From NCBI GenBank assembly GCA_036015235.1, contig CP107926.1, forward strand, positions 3,104,001-3,168,000: a DNA stretch of 64,000 bases, written 5' to 3'. The notes beneath the pieces were generated by a model. The model did not search any database. It saw only the letters and a list, made by a program, of their open reading frames with translations, and was not told the origin of the DNA. This stretch comes from Streptomyces sp. NBC_00433. Lineage in GTDB: Bacteria; Actinomycetota; Actinomycetes; Streptomycetales; Streptomycetaceae. Positions 25,248 to 34,286 of the stretch are shown here, piece by piece (position 1 is the first letter of the stretch; each line of letters opens with the position of its first letter). Both the position numbers and the translations under genes were made by a program.

Positions 25248-25974
25248 CGAACTCGCCGGGATGCTCCGGAGCAGCGACCCGAATCCGGGCGGCAGTGCGA
25301 CTGATCCCGGCTCAGCGACCGCCGCGCGGATCTTTGCGCGGGTGCGTGGGCGCGTACGACGGCGGCACCGACGGATCCTGGTTCTGGTGCCGGTGGTGGC
25401 GCTGACCGTGGCCGGTGTCACCGCGGGCACCCGTGCGTGGGTGGCCGGTGACGGCAAGGGCCACACTCTTGACTCGACCGCCGTGACTTGCGTCAGCGGC
25501 GACCACAGCGATGCCGGCTTCACCTTTGACTCCGTCAGCCAGGATCCGGTACGCATCTGCCGTCAGCAGTGGCAGGAGATGTTCGGCCGCCCGGCGCCCG
25601 GCAAGCTGACCGCCTGCGTCGACAGCTCCGCGCAGGGGTCCATCAAGGTCTACCCGGGGGGCCGGGACCAGTGCGGACGCCACCGCGCTGACCCCTACAC
25701 CGGCCCGACCCGGGAGCAGCTCGGCCTTGCCGCGTTCCGAAGCGACATCAGGGCCCGCTTCGACGGGCGCACCTGTGTGACCTACCCGGAGTTCCGGCAC
25801 GTGGTCGACCGGCTCCTGGCCGAGCACGGCCTCACCGGCTGGTCGAGCGGCCACTTCCAGACCGCTGAAAAGAAACCGGAGGGAGATTGCGCGGAGATCA
25901 GCTACTACGACGAACCGAAACGGACGATCTGGCTCGGGGACCACGAGGCCGGAACTCCCCTCACCTTTCTTTAG
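25234..25974 (+). CDS. single-pass membrane protein, probable regulator of the adjacent ECF sigma factor
   Basis: The 246-residue protein has a short cytoplasmic part (about 1-50, SDDELAGMLRSSDPNPGG), a basic anchor, one TM helix (ILVLVPVVALTVAGVTAGT) and an extracytoplasmic domain containing several Cys residues (VTCVSGD, VRICRQQW, LTACVDSS, DQCGRH, RTCVTYP, GDCAEI). The even number of Cys suggests disulfides. It lacks the HxxxCxxC zinc motif of ZAS anti-sigma factors, so the anti-sigma role rests on gene order and topology. AGAGG precedes ATG 25234. The stop at 25974 lies 107 nt before the lipoprotein gene. Confidence 0.75.
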   Translation: MLSDDELAGMLRSSDPNPGGSATDPGSATAARIFARVRGRVRRRHRRILVLVPVVALTVAGVTAGTRAWVAGDGKGHTLDSTAVTCVSGDHSDAGFTFDSVSQDPVRICRQQWQEMFGRPAPGKLTACVDSSAQGSIKVYPGGRDQCGRHRADPYTGPTREQLGLAAFRSDIRARFDGRTCVTYPEFRHVVDRLLAEHGLTGWSSGHFQTAEKKPEGDCAEISYYDEPKRTIWLGDHEAGTPLTFL

Positions 25975-26081
25975 CAGAGCGCAGTTTGATTATCCCCGGA
26001 GGTGCCGTCGCGCGGCCGGTGCCGGAAATCCCGCGACGCCGACCCATTCGAAGCGTCAGCCAGAAGACAGGAAGTGTCTGT

Positions 26082-27392
26082 ATGAGGTCCCTGGGTAAAT
26101 CCACACGCCGGCTCGCCGCCGGCCTGACAGCCGTCGCTGTCTCCTTGGCCTTGGTGAGCGCCTGCCACTCCGGCTCGCCGAAATCCGGCGCCGAGCCGAG
26201 CGCGTCAGGCTCTTCAGCGTCGTCGAAGCCGTCGGCGCCCCCCACACAGAGCCGCAAATCCTTCGATCCGCCGACGAAATTCGCCACCGAGTCCAGTGCC
26301 GTCATACCCGACGGGCTGAAGCTGCTCCATGGTCAGGCGGTCTACGTGGCTCCGCCGAAGGACTCGGGTCTGCTGGGCACGTCGGAATCGAGTGAGCTGC
26401 GGATCATCGACGCCATAACCGGTACGACCCTGAACACCGTCCGCCCGAATCCGGGCCCGGGTGAAACGGTGGTGAGGGGCATCATGGACACACCGTCGCT
26501 CGCCGACGTGGGGGGCAGCACACTCGTGCTGGTCATGTTCGTACTGGACGTCCCCGGACACGGGACGACCCGGGGTAAGAGGATCATCGAGCTGACCGCG
26601 GTGGACACCCTGACCAACAGGACCGCGTGGACCCTGCGGTTCGCCGACCTGCCCGACTGGGGCAAATCCGGAAACCCGCCCCGCGCGGTCAGCCTGATCG
26701 GCGTCCAGGACGGCATCGCGGTCGTTGTCGCCGAGGACGGGTACGGCACCCCCACCACGTACGCCGTCGACCTGGTTGCCCGCCGGCCGTTGTGGCATCG
26801 GGGCAATGATTTCCATCCGTTCATGACCGGCACGGGTGTGGTCGTGGGCACCGACGAGGGCATCGAACCGGCCGTGTCCGCCCTGTCCCTCGCGAACGGG
26901 ACGAGAGCCTGGATCAAATACAGGAACGAGTACGACCCAGCCGTGGCGTACTTCGCCCCGGACCGCCTGTCGGTCTCCGACAGCGGCTTGTCCGGCGGCG
27001 AGGGGTTCTTCCACATCCTGAACGCCACCACCGGCGTGGTACTGAAGAAGCTGCCGGCCGGATGGGGCTCGTGCCGCTACGACGACCGCAGCGCCACGAT
27101 ATGCACGTCGATCGACAACGACGACTATCTGATCTCCTTCGACGCGAAGACCGCCAACGATCTCTGGTGGCTGTCCACCACCAAGGGCTCGCGCATACCC
27201 CCCACCGTGACGGCGGTCTGGCACGGGGCCGTCTACGGGCGGACCGCCAACGGACCCGTCATCGTCGACGCCCGCACCGGCCACGACAGATCGACCGCGC
27301 TCACCATCGTTCCCGACATGGTCGACGCCTACGTCGGCATCGTGAACGACAAGGACACCGGTGAGGGCATGGCCTACCCGTCGATCGGCTGA
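26082..27392 (+). CDS. PQQ-like beta-propeller lipoprotein
   Basis: The 436-residue exported protein has a signal peptide ending in a lipobox (LALVSACHS, Cys near 28) and then a Ser/Pro-rich linker. Repeats of the form LVARRPLWHRGNDF, SLANGTRAWIKY and DAKTANDLWWLST are PQQ/WD40-type propeller blades. Such proteins bind ligands or partners at the cell surface; no catalytic site is evident. ATG 26082 has GGAAG 6 nt upstream. It follows the sigma/anti-sigma pair and may form one unit with it. Confidence 0.85.
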   Translation: MRSLGKSTRRLAAGLTAVAVSLALVSACHSGSPKSGAEPSASGSSASSKPSAPPTQSRKSFDPPTKFATESSAVIPDGLKLLHGQAVYVAPPKDSGLLGTSESSELRIIDAITGTTLNTVRPNPGPGETVVRGIMDTPSLADVGGSTLVLVMFVLDVPGHGTTRGKRIIELTAVDTLTNRTAWTLRFADLPDWGKSGNPPRAVSLIGVQDGIAVVVAEDGYGTPTTYAVDLVARRPLWHRGNDFHPFMTGTGVVVGTDEGIEPAVSALSLANGTRAWIKYRNEYDPAVAYFAPDRLSVSDSGLSGGEGFFHILNATTGVVLKKLPAGWGSCRYDDRSATICTSIDNDDYLISFDAKTANDLWWLSTTKGSRIPPTVTAVWHGAVYGRTANGPVIVDARTGHDRSTALTIVPDMVDAYVGIVNDKDTGEGMAYPSIG

Positions 27393-27430
27393 CTCCTTCG
27401 AGGAGATCCCTACCTGAGTCATGACACTCC

Positions 27431-27592
27431 CGCCTGCACGGCCACGAGTACGCCATCGACGCCATGCTCGGCGCCACCGCCCTCGCCGCCCCCGGCCCCG
27501 GCCCCGGCCCCGGCCCCGTCACGATTCCGGCCTCCGACCCGGAAGACGTCACCGCCCCGTGCGGTCGGCACGCCACCGTCATCAAGGTCTGA
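27431..27592 (+). pseudogene. C-terminal remnant of a PIN-domain (VapC-like) toxin
   Basis: Without a start codon, the frame reads LHGHEYAIDAMLGATALAA, then VTIPASDPEDVTAPCGRHAT and VIKV before a stop. This matches the end of PIN-domain nucleases (DA..AATAL..GP.TV.TSDPEDL..L....V.V). The conserved Asp residues in IDAML and SDPED are still present. Four GGCCCC units (27494-27517) have expanded inside it. The N-terminal half and any antitoxin are missing. Confidence 0.55.
27494..27517 (+). repeat. GGCCCC hexanucleotide repeat
   Basis: Four perfect tandem copies of GGCCCC, coding for Gly-Pro repeats in the PIN-domain remnant. This is a likely replication-slippage tract. Confidence 0.8.
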
Positions 27593-27881
27593 TCCGCCCC
27601 GGACGTCCGGTGTCTTGAGGGATCAGGACTCCAGAGGCAGCCGGCTCGGAGTCCCGGTAGGACCCTGCGGGACCAACTCGGTCCCTCCCCGCAGCAATTC
27701 CGCTGACGGACAGCCCCCGGGGACATCGGGCACCGGTGCCGGCCGGGGCTGTTGCGCCTCGCAAAGCGCGGTCCGAGTCGCGGGAGCGGCCGCGGGCGCC
27801 GGCGCCAGGGGCGCGGGTGTGCGGCGTGTCGCTGGCGTGTCCGGGGGGAGTTCAGGGTGATGACTTGTACCTTTTGGCGAT

Positions 27882-29051
27882 ATGCGGGTACTTGTCACTG
27901 GCGGCGCCGGTTTCATCGGATCCCATGTCGTGGAGGTCCTGCGGGAGTCCGGCGCCGTGGTGCGGGTGTTGGACGCGTTGCTGCCCGGGGTCCACCCGGC
28001 CGGGGCGCCCGTGCGGCTGCCTGCCGGGGTCGAGTTCCTGCACGGGGACGTGCGGGATCCGGTCGCCGTGGCCGAGGCTCTGGACGGCGTGGACGCGGTG
28101 TGCCATCAGGCCGCCATGGTGGGGCTCGGCCTGGATCTCGACGACGCCCCGGCCTACGCGGGGTGCAACGACCTGGGTACGGCGGTCCTGCTGGCGGCCA
28201 TGGGGCAAGCCGGTGTCGGCAGGCTGGTGTTGGCGAGTTCCATGGTCGTCTACGGCGAGGGCCGCTACACGTGTGCGGTGCACGGGGCGGTCGCGGCCGG
28301 GCCGCGCGACCCGGCCGCGCTGGACTCCGGCCGGTTCGAGCCGCCGTGCCCGGACTGCGGTGCACCGCTGTCGCCCGGAGTGGTGGCCGAGGACGCCGGG
28401 ACGGACCCCCGGAACGTCTACGCGGCGACCAAGCTGGCGCAGGAGCACCTGGCCGCCTCGTGGGCGCGGATCACCGGGGGGCGGGCGGCGGCGCTGCGCT
28501 ACCACAACGTCTACGGCCCGCGGATGCCCCGGGACACGCCGTACGCCGGTGTCGCGTCGCTCTTCCTGTCGGCCCTGGCCCGCGGCCAGGCGCCGCGGGT
28601 CTTCGAGGACGGCGGGCAGCGCCGCGACTTCGTCCACGTGAGGGACGTGGCGGCCGCCAACGCGGCGGCGCTGGAATGGACCGCGCGGGCGCCCTCGTCG
28701 CGGCTGCGCGCCTTCAACATCGCCAGTGGCACCGCGCACACCATCGGTGAGCTGGCCGAAGCCCTCGCCCTCGCGCACCGCGGTCCGCGTCCCACCGTCA
28801 CCGGTCAGTACCGGCTGGGGGACGTACGCCACATCACCGCCTCCGCCGACCGCGCCCGAGCCGAGCTGGGCTGGCGGCCGGCCGTGGGGTTCGACGCCGG
28901 GATAGCGGAATTCGCCGGCGCCGCGCCGCTTCGCCGGCCCGACGGCACAGCTCCACGTCCACGGTCGGGCACCGCACGCGGGAGCAGCACGCTCCCCGCG
29001 GGCTCCCGGCCCAGCCCCGACCCTCTACTCCCCTGGCGGCACCATGCCTGA
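27882..29051 (+). CDS. NAD-dependent epimerase/dehydratase with zinc-ribbon-like insert
   Basis: The 389-residue extended SDR is predicted to act on a nucleotide sugar. It has MRVLVTGGAGFIGSHVVEVL, LHGDVRD, SSMVVYGEGRYTCAVHG, the Tyr-x3-Lys pair in NVYAATKLAQE, and FNIASGTAHTIGELA. Between strands it carries PPCPDCGAPLSPG, a CxxC segment near residue 150 that with C129 (YTCAVHG) could form a small metal site. It heads a tightly packed operon with glycosyltransferases and a methyltransferase; its last codons overlap the next gene. The tail after about residue 345 is low-complexity Pro/Arg/Gly. Confidence 0.87.
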   Translation: MRVLVTGGAGFIGSHVVEVLRESGAVVRVLDALLPGVHPAGAPVRLPAGVEFLHGDVRDPVAVAEALDGVDAVCHQAAMVGLGLDLDDAPAYAGCNDLGTAVLLAAMGQAGVGRLVLASSMVVYGEGRYTCAVHGAVAAGPRDPAALDSGRFEPPCPDCGAPLSPGVVAEDAGTDPRNVYAATKLAQEHLAASWARITGGRAAALRYHNVYGPRMPRDTPYAGVASLFLSALARGQAPRVFEDGGQRRDFVHVRDVAAANAAALEWTARAPSSRLRAFNIASGTAHTIGELAEALALAHRGPRPTVTGQYRLGDVRHITASADRARAELGWRPAVGFDAGIAEFAGAAPLRRPDGTAPRPRSGTARGSSTLPAGSRPSPDPLLPWRHHA

Positions 29052-29769
29052 TGACCCCACCCCGTTGACCAGCGGGTCCGAGCCCGCCGTGTCGGTCGAC
29101 GTCGTCCTGCCGTGCCTGGACGAGGCCGGAGCCCTCGCGTGGGTGCTGGACCGCATCCCGGCCGGATACCGCGCCCTGGTGGTCGACAACGGGTCCACCG
29201 ACGGGTCGGCGGACCTGGCGCGCGACCTGGGCGCGACGGTGGTCGAGGAGCCGACGCGCGGGTTCGGTGCCGCCTGCCATGCCGGGCTGCGCGCGGCGAC
29301 CGCCGACGTCGTGTGCTTCTGCGACTGCGACACCACGCTGGACCCCCGGCAACTGCCGCGCGTGGTCGCTCCGGTCGTGGCAGGGACGGCCGACCTGGTC
29401 ATGGGGCGTCGCAGGCCGGTCGGATGGCGGGTGTGGCCGGCGCCCGCGCGCCTGGCCAACCGGGAGCTGCTCCGCCGGGTGCGCGGCCGCACCGGCCTCG
29501 CCCTGCGCGATCTCGGGCCCATGCGTGCGGCGTCCCGGAGTGCCCTGATCGCCCTTCAGGTGCGCGACCGGCGGTCCGGATACCCGCTGGAGACGCTCCT
29601 GCGGGCCGCCGAGGCCGGGTGGCGTGTGGGGGAGACGGACGTCGACTACCTGCCCAGGACGGGGCGTTCCAAGGTCACCGGCACCCTGCGCGGGAGCCTC
29701 GGCGCGGTCCGCGACATGCGGGCACTGCTGAACGCCTGCGACGCCACCGATGCGGCGGTGAGGCGTTGA
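29044..29769 (+). CDS. family 2 glycosyltransferase
   Basis: The 241-residue GT-A enzyme resembles dolichyl-phosphate-mannose synthase-type transferases. It has VDVVLPCLDEAGALAWVLDR, VVDNGSTDGSADLA, the metal-binding CDCDTTLDP, and a late WRVGETDVDYLPRTGRSKVTGT segment. It overlaps the epimerase gene by 8 nt. With no TM helices, it probably transfers a sugar to a membrane carrier used by the polytopic protein two genes on. Confidence 0.87.
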   Translation: MPDDPTPLTSGSEPAVSVDVVLPCLDEAGALAWVLDRIPAGYRALVVDNGSTDGSADLARDLGATVVEEPTRGFGAACHAGLRAATADVVCFCDCDTTLDPRQLPRVVAPVVAGTADLVMGRRRPVGWRVWPAPARLANRELLRRVRGRTGLALRDLGPMRAASRSALIALQVRDRRSGYPLETLLRAAEAGWRVGETDVDYLPRTGRSKVTGTLRGSLGAVRDMRALLNACDATDAAVRR

Positions 29770-30464
29770 CGTCGCGCCCGACCACCGTCCTGGTCATCGC
29801 GAAGGCCCCCGTTCCCGGGCGGGTGAAGACCCGGCTGTCGCCGCCGTACAGCCCCCGGCAGGCGGCCTGGCTGGCGGAGGCCGCGCTGGCCGACACCCTT
29901 GCCGCGGTGGCCGCCGCTCCCGCGGATCGCCGGGTCCTGGTCCTCGACGGCGAGGCGGGCGACTGGCTGCCGTCCGGCTTCGACGTGCGTCCGCAGGTAC
30001 GGGGATCTCTCGACGTCCGCATCGCCGCCGCCTTCGCCGACTGCACGGGACCCGCGCTGCTGGTCGGCATGGACACCCCCCAGCTCACGCCTGCGCTGCT
30101 GGCACCGGCCCTGGCCGGCGGTACGCGGCCGGAGGTCGACGCGTGGTTCGGGCCGGCGACGGACGGCGGCTTCTGGGCGCTCGGGCTGGCCGCACCCGAC
30201 CCCGCGCTGGTGCTGGGCGTGCCCATGTCCGACCCCCGCACCGGAGAGGTCCAGCGGCGCCGGCTGACGGACGCCGGCCTGCGCGTACGGGACCTGGCCG
30301 CGCTGACCGACGTGGACACCGCCGAGGACGCCGCGGTGGTGGCCGCGCAGGCCCCTGGCACTCGTTTCGCCGCCCGGCTCGCCGCGCTCCTGCCCGCCCA
30401 GCGCGCCGGGCTCGCGCATGGCGAACGCGCCGAAGCGCCCCTGGCGCAGGGAGGCGTCGGATGA
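29766..30464 (+). CDS. DUF2064/TIGR04282-type glycosyltransferase-like protein
   Basis: The 232-residue GT-A-fold protein contains VLVIAKAPVPGRVKTRLSPP at the start, GMDTPQLTPALLAPAL, WFGPATDGGFWALGL and the terminal LTDVDTAEDAA. These are hallmarks of the DUF2064 (TIGR04282) family, annotated as nucleotidyl- or glycosyl-transferase. The start is TTG 29766 overlapping the upstream TGA; an ATGA overlap joins the next gene. Confidence 0.85.
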   Translation: MTSRPTTVLVIAKAPVPGRVKTRLSPPYSPRQAAWLAEAALADTLAAVAAAPADRRVLVLDGEAGDWLPSGFDVRPQVRGSLDVRIAAAFADCTGPALLVGMDTPQLTPALLAPALAGGTRPEVDAWFGPATDGGFWALGLAAPDPALVLGVPMSDPRTGEVQRRRLTDAGLRVRDLAALTDVDTAEDAAVVAAQAPGTRFAARLAALLPAQRAGLAHGERAEAPLAQGGVG

Positions 30465-31138
30465 GCGCCGCCTTGCTCTCCCTCACCGCGCCGCCGGTCC
30501 CCGGCGCCCTTCGCGACCCGTACGCGCTGGCCGTGCAGAACGGGCGCGGGCCGCTGTATCTGCGGGGCGGCGGCGACCGCGTCCGGGTCCCGGTGGAGCG
30601 GTGGTGCGCGCTGCCCGACGCCGCCGACGAGAGCATGCTGGAGAGGTGCCGGGGGCTGACCCTCGACGTGGGGTGCGGCCCCGGACGCCTGACCGCGGCC
30701 CTCGGCCGGCGCGGGGTGCTGTCCCTCGGTGTGGACATCGCCCCGTCCGCTGCCGCGCTCACCGCCGCCGCAGGCGGCACCGCGCTGTGCCGCTCGGTTT
30801 TCGAGCGCCTGCCGGTGGAGGGGCGGTGGAACACCGTCCTGCTGGCGGACGGGAACATCGGCATCGGCGGCGACCCCGCGCGGCTCCTGCGCCGGTGCGG
30901 CCGCCTCATCGACCCGCGGGGCGTCGTCGTCGTCGAGGTCGAACGCGAAGAGGTCCACGAGCGGTTCGTCGCCCGCTTCGAGGACGCCGAGGGCCGCGGC
31001 GGTCCGCCCTTCCCCTGGGCGAGGTCGGGCGCCGCGGCCGTGGACAGGGTGGCGCGCGCCAACGGCCTGGCTGTGGAGGACCGCTGGACCCGGTCGGGTC
31101 GGCGCTTCCTGGCCCTCAGGAAGGCAGTCGCGCGATGA
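30461..31138 (+). CDS. class I SAM-dependent methyltransferase
   Basis: The 225-residue protein has SAM motif I in LTLDVGCGPGRLTAALG near residues 66-82, an acidic end of strand 2 (LSLGVDIAPSA), and motif post-II (VLLADGNIGIGGDP). It overlaps both neighbours by 4 nt. Substrate unknown; a glycolipid or carrier-linked sugar is suggested by the operon. Confidence 0.85.
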   Translation: MSAALLSLTAPPVPGALRDPYALAVQNGRGPLYLRGGGDRVRVPVERWCALPDAADESMLERCRGLTLDVGCGPGRLTAALGRRGVLSLGVDIAPSAAALTAAAGGTALCRSVFERLPVEGRWNTVLLADGNIGIGGDPARLLRRCGRLIDPRGVVVVEVEREEVHERFVARFEDAEGRGGPPFPWARSGAAAVDRVARANGLAVEDRWTRSGRRFLALRKAVAR

Positions 31139-32604
31139 CCGACGCCGCCGACCCCGTCGCCGCACCGCACGCCGCCGTAGCGCCCGCCCCCTCCCCTCCC
31201 GGGCCCTACGCCGCCCCCCGTCCCGTCCCGGCCCCGCGGGAGAAGCCCCCGTCCCGCGAGCGGCGGGGCCGGCGCCGGGACGCCGCAGCCGCCTGCGCCG
31301 GTGTCCTGCTGATGGCGGCGGCCGCGGGCGTCGGGGCGGCGATCGAGCGGTCCGACGGGACCCTGCATGTGCCCTGGCCACCCTTGCAGGCCTTCTGGCA
31401 GCCGCACTTCGGCCCCGGCACGCCCGCTGCGGCGGCCGTCGCCGTCGCGGTGGTGGCCTACGGGCCCCGACTCGCCGTACGCATGGGGTGGCGGGCGCTG
31501 CTCCTGGCGGCATGGGCCACAGCGATGGCCTGGACCTGGTCACTGGCACTCGTCGACGGGTGGCAGCTCGGTGTCTCGGGGCGCCTCACCACGACCTTCG
31601 AATACCTCTCGCAGCTCGACCGCTTCGCCCATGTCCACGCCGCCCTGCGGGACTTCACCCACCACATCCTGGAGACGCAGCCGCAGCCCTGGACCGTCCA
31701 CATCGCCGGCCACCCGCCGGGTGCCGTACTGACCTTCGTCGGCCTCGACCGGCTCGGGCTCGGCGGCGGGGGCTGGGCCTCCGCCTGGTGCATCACCACC
31801 GGCGGTTCGGCCGCGGTCGCGGTGCTGGTGGCCGTCGGCGCACTGGCCGGCCGGGACGTCGCGCGCCGTGCCGCGCCCTTCCTCGCCCTGTCGCCCGGCG
31901 CGGTCTGGGTGGGGGCCTCCGCCGACGGCTACTTCTGCGCCGTCGCCGCCTGGGGCCTGGCCCTCCTGGCCCTGGCCGCCACCCGAAAGGTCCGCTTCCC
32001 GGCGGGGGGCGCCCTGGCCGCGGGCCTGCTCCTCGGCCTGTGCGCCTACCTCTCCTACGGGCTCGTCCTCGTCGCGGTCCTGGCGGCAGCCGTACTGGCC
32101 GTCGCCAGGACCGCCAGGCCGCTGGCCTGGGCCCTGCCCGGTGTCGCGGTGGTGATCGCGGGTTTCACCCTGTCGGGCTTCTCCTGGTGGCAGGCCTATC
32201 CGCTGCTGGTCGAGCGCTACTACCAGGGCATCGGCGGTGTCCGGCCCTACGGTTACTGGATCTGGGCCGACTTCGCCTGCGTGGTCTTCAGCGCCGGACT
32301 CGCCTCCGTCGCGGGTGCCCGGCGGGCCCTGTCGGCACTGCCTGCCGCCACCGGCAGGCTGCGCATCGCCAGGTCCGCGGACACGGACGTCGTGGTGCTC
32401 CTCGCCTGCGCCGCGGTGCTCGTGATGGTGGTCGCCGACCTGTCGGGCATGAGCAAGGCCGAGACGGAACGTATCTGGCTGCCTTTCGCCGCCTGGCTCC
32501 TGCCTTCCGCCGCACTGCTCCCGGGACGCGACCACAGGCGGTGGCTCGCCCTGCAGGCCGTGCTCGGCCTTCTCGTGAACCACCTGCTCTTCACCAACTG
32601 GTGA
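31135..32604 (+). CDS. polytopic membrane protein, possible GT-C-type glycosyltransferase
   Basis: The 489-residue protein has a Pro/Arg-rich cytoplasmic start (about 45 residues) and ten or more TM helices. An extracytoplasmic stretch (TTTFEYLSQLDRFAHVHAAL, then HHILETQPQPWTVHIAGHPP) and LVERYYQGIGGVRPYGYWIW are conserved-looking and may hold the active site, as in membrane mannosyltransferases that use lipid-linked sugars. No GT-C catalytic pair can be assigned with confidence. It ends the compact glycosyl operon that begins at 27882. Confidence 0.75.
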   Translation: MTDAADPVAAPHAAVAPAPSPPGPYAAPRPVPAPREKPPSRERRGRRRDAAAACAGVLLMAAAAGVGAAIERSDGTLHVPWPPLQAFWQPHFGPGTPAAAAVAVAVVAYGPRLAVRMGWRALLLAAWATAMAWTWSLALVDGWQLGVSGRLTTTFEYLSQLDRFAHVHAALRDFTHHILETQPQPWTVHIAGHPPGAVLTFVGLDRLGLGGGGWASAWCITTGGSAAVAVLVAVGALAGRDVARRAAPFLALSPGAVWVGASADGYFCAVAAWGLALLALAATRKVRFPAGGALAAGLLLGLCAYLSYGLVLVAVLAAAVLAVARTARPLAWALPGVAVVIAGFTLSGFSWWQAYPLLVERYYQGIGGVRPYGYWIWADFACVVFSAGLASVAGARRALSALPAATGRLRIARSADTDVVVLLACAAVLVMVVADLSGMSKAETERIWLPFAAWLLPSAALLPGRDHRRWLALQAVLGLLVNHLLFTNW

Positions 32605-32851
32605 GCCGATGGGTTCCGTTCTCGAACCGGCCCGCGCTTTCGCGGCGTTCACGCCCGCCGTGGCGGCGCGTCCGCCGGAGCGGCGTACGGATAAGGGAAT
32701 TGGGCCACCCGGTGGAAACTTCCGCCGCGCAGACCCGCGGCACCTTTCTCCCCGGCGCGGCTGCCACAGGATGCAGAGGGCGTCCGAACCCTCCCGCGGG
32801 GGACGGGCCCAGCATCGCCGGAGCATCCAATTCATGAACAGAGGGCCCGAG

Positions 32852-34261
32852 ATGGCAGGCGGAAATCAGGAGGGCGGCCCGTACGGGGACGCTTCGCGCG
32901 GTGACGCGTCCGCCGGGCAGGAGCGCGGTCGCGGCGGAAGGGCTCCGTACCGCGACACGGTCGGCCGGCTGCGGGAGCGCGCCGCCCGACTCGCGGGGGC
33001 CCCGCCTCCAGGTCCCTTCCGCGCTGATTTCTGGCGCAGCCCGATCCGGGGGCCGTGGCTGACCGCGGTGTTCGGCCTGGTGCTGCTGGTGGGCATCATC
33101 ATCGTGTTCGTGACCGGGCTCCTGTCGTACGCGGCGTACAACCCGCGTCTGGGCAGGCTCAACGACCCGACCCCCGAAAGGGGAATCCTGGGCTTCTACC
33201 TCTTCACGTGGCCCACCCACCCTTACTGGCTCTACCGCCTCACCCAAGGCGTTCACGTGACCCTCGGGCTGGTTTTGGTCCCCGTGCTGCTGGCCAAACT
33301 GTGGTCGGTGATCCCGCGGCTCTTCACCTGGCCGCCCGCCCGGAAACCGGCGCAGGCCGTCGAGCGGCTGACGCTGATCCTGCTGGTCGGCGGCGCGCTC
33401 TTCGAATTCGCCACCGGCATCCTGGACATCCAGCTCCACTACATCTTCCCCGGGTCCTTCTACCCGCTGCACTTCTACGGCGCATGGGTCTTCATCGCCG
33501 CCTTCGTCGCCCATGTGGCCCTGCGGCTGGGCCGGATGTGGCGGGCGCTGCGGTCGCGGCGGCTGTCCACGGTGTTGCGTACGGACACCGCGCACACCGA
33601 ACCCGAGGCCGCCGACGCGGCAGGCCTCGTGGCGGCGGCACCCGCCGCGCCGACCATGAGCCGGCGCGGGGCTCTCGCGCTGACCGGCGCCGGCTCGCTG
33701 GCGCTGCTGGCGGTGACCGCGGGGCAGAGCATCGGCGGCGCATGGCGCCACACCGCGCTGCTGGCCCCGCACGGACGCAACCCCGGCGGCGGGCCCAACG
33801 GCTTCCAGGTCAACAAGACGGCCGCCTTCGTGGGGATCACCGCCGCGGACATCGGACCCGGTTGGCGGCTGCGTCTGCACGGCCCCGCCGGCACCAGGAC
33901 CTTCACCCGCGGCGACCTGCTCGCGATGCCGCAGCACCGGGCCGCGCTGCCGATCGCCTGCGTGGAGGGCTGGTCCACCGACGACCAGCACTGGTCGGGG
34001 CTTCGCCTGGCCGATCTGGCGGCTCTCGCCGGCCTGCCAGGGGCGGGCAGCGTGCTGGTGGAGTCGGTGCAGCGCGGCGGCGCCTTCAGCCGGGTGCTGC
34101 TGGCCGGCAACCAGATCCGCAACCCGCTGTCGCTGCTGGCCCTGCACGTCAACGGAGCCGACCTGTCCGCGGACCACGGCTTTCCCGCCCGGGTGATCGT
34201 CCCGGCCAACCCCGGGGTGAACAACACCAAATGGGTCGGCAGCCTCACCTTCAGGACCTGA
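32852..34261 (+). CDS. sulfite-oxidase-fold molybdoenzyme fused to a cytochrome b561-like membrane domain
   Basis: The 469-residue fusion has an N-terminal membrane part (about 55-230, four or more TM helices, with His residues in GVHVTLGLVLVPVLLAKLW and LHFYGAWVFIAAFVAHVALR suited to haem). After a linker and another hydrophobic segment (ALALTGAGSLALLAVTA) comes a molybdopterin oxidoreductase domain (about 290-465). The Mo-ligating Cys370 lies in PIACVEGWSTDDQHWSG, and GFPARVIVPANPGVNNTKWV is the family's C-terminal signature. The active domain should face outward. ATG 32852 has GAGGG 6 nt upstream; an earlier ATG at 32834 is in frame. A small membrane partner follows. Confidence 0.88.
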   Translation: MAGGNQEGGPYGDASRGDASAGQERGRGGRAPYRDTVGRLRERAARLAGAPPPGPFRADFWRSPIRGPWLTAVFGLVLLVGIIIVFVTGLLSYAAYNPRLGRLNDPTPERGILGFYLFTWPTHPYWLYRLTQGVHVTLGLVLVPVLLAKLWSVIPRLFTWPPARKPAQAVERLTLILLVGGALFEFATGILDIQLHYIFPGSFYPLHFYGAWVFIAAFVAHVALRLGRMWRALRSRRLSTVLRTDTAHTEPEAADAAGLVAAAPAAPTMSRRGALALTGAGSLALLAVTAGQSIGGAWRHTALLAPHGRNPGGGPNGFQVNKTAAFVGITAADIGPGWRLRLHGPAGTRTFTRGDLLAMPQHRAALPIACVEGWSTDDQHWSGLRLADLAALAGLPGAGSVLVESVQRGGAFSRVLLAGNQIRNPLSLLALHVNGADLSADHGFPARVIVPANPGVNNTKWVGSLTFRT

Positions 34262-34286
34262 CCCGACGACCGACGGACGTGCCCCG

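Noticed and set aside
25234..25974. Zinc-binding (ZAS) anti-sigma factor
   Set aside because: The HxxxCxxC motif is absent, so only the weaker label of probable sigma regulator was kept.
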